Source: Proteromonas lacertae
Taxonomy: Eukaryota > Sar > Bigyra > Opalinata > Proteromonadidae
Reading direction: 5' to 3'
NCBI GenBank assembly: GCA_002245135.1
Contig: NGBS01001216.1
Span: 1 to 38,196, forward strand
DNA length: 38,196 bases
Of this stretch, positions 34,315-38,196 are shown in pieces. The position numbers and the translations under genes are program-made. How positions within the stretch are numbered: the first letter of the stretch is position 1; the number at the start of each line of letters is the position of its first letter. The notes beneath the pieces are model-generated. The model was not told the origin of the DNA. It searched no databases and saw nothing but the letters and a program-made list of their open reading frames with translations.

Positions 34315-37300
34315 ATGTCATTTTTTTCTCTAAATCGTGATATAGACCAATTATTTGAATATAAAAAACAAAATTGGAAGTATTTGGTGTATTTATATGA
34401 AATAGATAAAAGAAAAGGTCGTAAAGAGTATTAATGAAATAGATTTGGTAGTACAACATCATGATAAAATTAGATGTATGAAAATTCTCAATGTACTGGA
34501 TATAAAAGAAAAGAAGGTATTGAAGTTCTTAGAAAATAACTCCTTAATCTCTGATTGCTGTTTATACTTTGTTTACCCTTCCAAATGAATAAGTACAGTG
34601 AATATATTATACTATCAAGAAAATATTATTTTAGAGATTTAGAAGAGATGATTCACAATAAATGCATATCAAGTGATGATATTTGTAGTATAATATGCTA
34701 TATATGTGATATTTTGATAACATTGAATGAATTTAATTTGCTAGTGAATAATCTGAAGAGTAGTAACATAATATATGAAGATAATAATCACCTAAAGTTA
34801 TGTGATTTATGTTTAAATGTTTTGAGAAAAGTAGAAGGGATAAGATTATATGATATATGCTTTACAAGTCCAGAAGAGTTAAATGGCTTAGAATGTGATA
34901 AAAGAAGTGTGATTTGGTCAATTGGTTGTATATTATTTGAAATGATAAACAAGAAATTACCATTTAATGAAGATGATAATATCTATAAGACTAAAGAAAA
35001 AATATTAAGATTCAAATGCTGCTATCATAAAACCATGATAATATAATGAAAATAATGATAGAGAAAATGTTAAAAGTGAAAAATGAAGATAGATTGAGTT
35101 TAAAAGAGTTGAAAAAGAAATGATAAAAATAAGTGAAATATTAAAAGATGAGAATAGGATTATAATGATATGCAAAGAAAGAAAAGAAATGTTATACAAT
35201 AATGACGATGCAATTATCACGTTTCCAATAATGTATCCACCAGAGTATTATCTTCATAGTTATAAATGTGTGGAAATTTGTAATAGATTGATAAAATCAT
35301 ACAATTATAAAGCTAATGAAAAATACTCTCAATATTGTTGATGATGAAAATATACGAAGATAATAAATCAATAGAAGATAAACTGAAATTTCATATTCAT
35401 CATAGATGTAAAGATAATAATGAGTGTTATTTAGATAAAATGATATTTGATATTAAAAACAATTTTAATGATTCTACTATTATTGAAATTTCTACAACAC
35501 ATATTTGTTTTTGTGTAGAAAGTATAAATTATTTGTTCAGATTATTGAAATTAATCAATCCTATAAAACTCAAATTTAGTATAAGTCTAACAAATTATAT
35601 ATTTATAGAAGTTTTATATGAATGTGGTATTGCAATCAAACATCAATCATATTTTGGATCATGTTTTTCTCAATTATTAAATCTACAACGATTAGATTTA
35701 CATTCATGCAACCTTTCTTCTGATTTCATTGAGTTATTTATAGGGTCAATATCATTGATGAAATTAGAATATGTTAATCTATCATGTATTTAATACTATT
35801 TTTATATATTGATATGAAATAGACAATCCAATTGGTCCAAAAGGCTTCAATTATTACTTCCATATTTACACTTGTTAATAAACAATAAGAATGAATTGAA
35901 TCTTAGAGAAATGAACTTAAATGATGAATCAATGATATTATTATCAGAAGAATTATCCAAATATCCAATATCAAGATACTAGATATATGTTGGAATAACA
36001 ACGTTCATTCAAAAGGATTAAAATCTTTATTCTCCAAATTCATATATCAAAAATCAGATATAATTTTAATAGAAAGAATAAAGAAATACTGATTGATAAA
36101 GATATTGGAGAAATAATGAAAATCATTAAATATGGTGAATTAAATGTGAGTGGTTGTGAAATAGATGATAAATTTTTCAAATCATTCATTTCATTAAGAT
36201 CAAATGAATTTGGAGAAATAAAAAGTTAGATTTGAGTAGTATAATTTTACTATATTTTACTATTTAGATAATAGACTAACATACAAGAGCATAGAAATAC
36301 TGATAACAATTTATCTTCATTTACAAATCTTAAAAACTTCATTTGAATGGGAATGAAATAGGAGATTTAGGAATGAATTATTATCTCCATATTTATATTT
36401 ATTACAAACAGATTATTATGTATTGAATTGTTCAAGTATAATAATTATATTATACAATGTGCAATAGAAATGGATTATATTCGAGTGGATTGAATATTTA
36501 TTGGATGGATCAAGGACTGGTTATCAAAATCTCACATATGATATAAGTGATAATATATTGGTTCAGATGGAATAGAATACTTGATGAATTATGTGAAAGA
36601 GAACAGTAATATAAAACAATTAGTCATTCATAGTATTAATATTTATGTGATATATATTTAATAGATAATCCAATCAATAATAATGGATTTAAGCTATTGC
36701 TAAACAATCTACATATATTAATAGATTGTCTTAAAATAAATTTGAGTAACATAACAATAGATAATGAAAGTGTTATACTATTAACAGATAAATTATATTC
36801 ACTTGAAGAATGTTATACAATAAATTTAAATGGAATAACATCAAAATGATGAATTGAAAACAATTTGTACAAATTCATTTGCAATTGGTTTATATCAATA
36901 CAATCCATTTATAGAAATGAAATGTTTATCATGGACAAATGAAGAATTAGAGTATTATTTGAATTATTGTATTAAAAAGAGTAAAAATGGACGTGAAAGA
37001 AATATGATTTTTCAAGTATAATTATAAATTGTAAAATGAAATAACTTAAATCTTAATGATTATCATATTTCACTAATTAAACAGATTGATTACACGAGAC
37101 TTGATTTATCGAATAATCACATTACTTCTAAAGGATTAAAAGAATTAGTAGATTCTTTACCAAAATATGTAGAATATATTTCAATAAATAGAAATCCTAT
37201 CAGAGATGAAGGAGTAGAGATAATCTGTAAACATTTAGCTAAGTTTTATACTAAATATACACTATCATTAAATCTTTCAAGTATTTTTTTATGAATATAA

Positions 37301-37639
37301 TATATTTGAATAGACATTGGAATGAGTGGAAAAGGACTGAAAATGTTAATAGAACAATTAAAAGATTATAAACCATTAAGAAAGATTAACCTATCTGGAA
37401 ATGAATTGGATAAAAGAGAAATGAGATTAATGAAAGAAAATAAAGTAGTATTTGATTGTTTAGATGAATTATCAATAACATTTAAAGAAAATATAGATAA
37501 AACAGAATTAAAATCATTTTTAGAAACATTTTTGATGATTGAAATAATAGAATTAGATGGAATTTCAAAAGAAGAAAAGATAGAACTATCAAAAGAATTT
37601 CATAACGTATGTAAATGTAAAATGCTTATGGAATATTAA
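34315..37639 (+). pseudogene. Older pseudokinase-LRR paralogue, opposite strand
   Basis: The locus parallels the cassette gene from start (MSFFSLNRDIDQLF) to stop (37639). Kinase motifs include LVNNLKSSNIIYED (HRD replaced), KLCDLCLN (DFG replaced), SPEELNGLE and WSIGCILFEM. Then come the HHRCKDNNECYLD linker and LRRs such as LDLHSCNLSSDFIELF, IDYTRLDLSNNHITSKGLKE and INLSGNELDKREM. Introns occupy the same places as in the cassettes (about 30 nt in the linker near 35580, 39 nt near 35785-35823, and within LRR Asn codons). The frame slips at least ten times, including near 34336, 34590, 35035, 35115, 35337, 35975, 36050 and 36350. Substitution divergence from the cassettes is large, so this is an old duplicate. 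The slips may be decay, sequence error or both. Confidence 0.75.
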
Positions 37640-37748
37640 TATTGATTGTTTATGATGCATTTGAGTTAGGCAAAATATCAATAAAAAAAAAACATTTATA
37701 ATCAAATTAAATATTTACATTACATTATTAAAGCATAAAATAAATAAA

Positions 37749-38196
37749 TTAAACATAATCTTTCTTTTTTATTTCTCCATTATCACTAACTTCGTAATAT
37801 TTACCTATTCTCTTTCGTAATATTGATGGTTGAAGGCTTACTGATCTTCTAATCTCTTTCTTTTCTTTCTTTTTCATCTTTTTCTTCTCAATTCTTTTCA
37901 AATGAGGTGATTCAATACTTTCTTCTTCTTTTTCTATTTCTTCTATTGGATCATGTTTATTATTGATGGCAATGATGTTTTTGCTTTTGTATCAGACTTT
38001 TTCATCTCCAAATTTAAATAATTTGTTTTCATTGGCGTATTATGAGTAGTCTTACATTTTCTTTTCCCTATTCCAGCAGTCTGCATATATTTTATCCTTT
38101 CATTTGTCTTGTGTAAATCCATTATAGCAATTCTCAACTTTAACCATACATCTGTAGTGGCTGGTTCAATTTCACTATTATTTGTGTATATTTCTT
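37749..38196 (-). CDS. Lys-rich protein, 3' part (5' end outside window)
   Basis: The minus strand enters open at 38196 (EIYTNNSEIEPATTDVWLKL) and continues through TAGIGKRKCKTTHNTPMKTN. After a one-base loss in an A-run near 37977 it resumes with HDPIEEIEKEEESIESPHL, a strongly basic Lys/Glu stretch, and the C-terminus LQPSILRKRIGKYYEVSDNG ending IKKKDYV. No family is recognised. The basic low-complexity middle suggests a nuclear or RNA/DNA-associated protein, which is a guess. It is convergent with the paralogue gene, about 110 bp away. Confidence 0.5.

Overview
The window looks like nuclear DNA of a very AT-rich, gene-dense unicellular eukaryote that uses the standard code. Support for this: a eukaryotic tRNA-Pro(CGG); a three-repeat MYB protein with long Asn, Gln and Ser runs; BTB, EF-hand, HMG-box and CLC proteins; and very small spliceosomal introns of 21 to 54 nt, mostly starting GTAT and ending TAG. 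For three gene models (CLC channel, pseudokinase-LRR, 205-aa hypothetical), removing the inferred introns leaves an exact multiple of three with no stop. I cannot assign a lineage. The homopolymer-rich MYB recalls Amoebozoa, but the tiny introns do not.

Layout. 1-4233: a secreted EGF-repeat protein and an EF-hand protein (divergent pair), then a 3R-MYB gene on the minus strand. 4597-4668: tRNA-Pro. 4860-7141: a CLC chloride channel. 7368-8047: an unknown 205-aa protein. 8102-9625: repeat A, holding a damaged HMG-box gene. 9634-9888: an orphan piece of a pseudokinase gene. 9906-29242: three tandem copies of a 6.4 to 6.5 kb cassette. 29254-30800: repeat A-prime, a second and better preserved copy of the HMG-box locus. 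30754-32561: a BTB/BACK gene ending in an Ig-like (He_PIG) domain. 33135-33650: a solitary CENP-B/Tc5-type helix-turn-helix ORF. 33944-37639: a divergent pair of a small charged protein and an older, opposite-strand paralogue of the pseudokinase-LRR gene. 37749-38196: the 3' part of another lysine-rich protein.

Each cassette carries, left to right: a decayed glycosyltransferase-like remnant (-), a 1019-aa pseudokinase-LRR gene (-), a WEGNE-motif protein (+), a 5'-truncated agmatine deiminase pseudogene (-) and a shortened MutL/MLH-like gene (-). Copies 1 and 2 are nearly identical. Copy 3 differs mainly by single-base indels in homopolymers, which looks more like unpolished long-read sequence than divergence. 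The same type of indel interrupts the EGF, EF-hand, MYB, BTB and 3'-terminal genes, so many frameshifts here should not be read as true pseudogenization.

The biology most worth following is the locally amplified pseudokinase-LRR family. The kinase has lost its HRD and DFG residues, and many of its ribonuclease-inhibitor-type LRRs carry a tiny intron at the same codon. Recent tandem amplification, an inverted older paralogue, a truncated fragment and a neighbouring BTB-Ig gene suggest a fast-evolving receptor- or adaptor-like family. That functional reading is inference.
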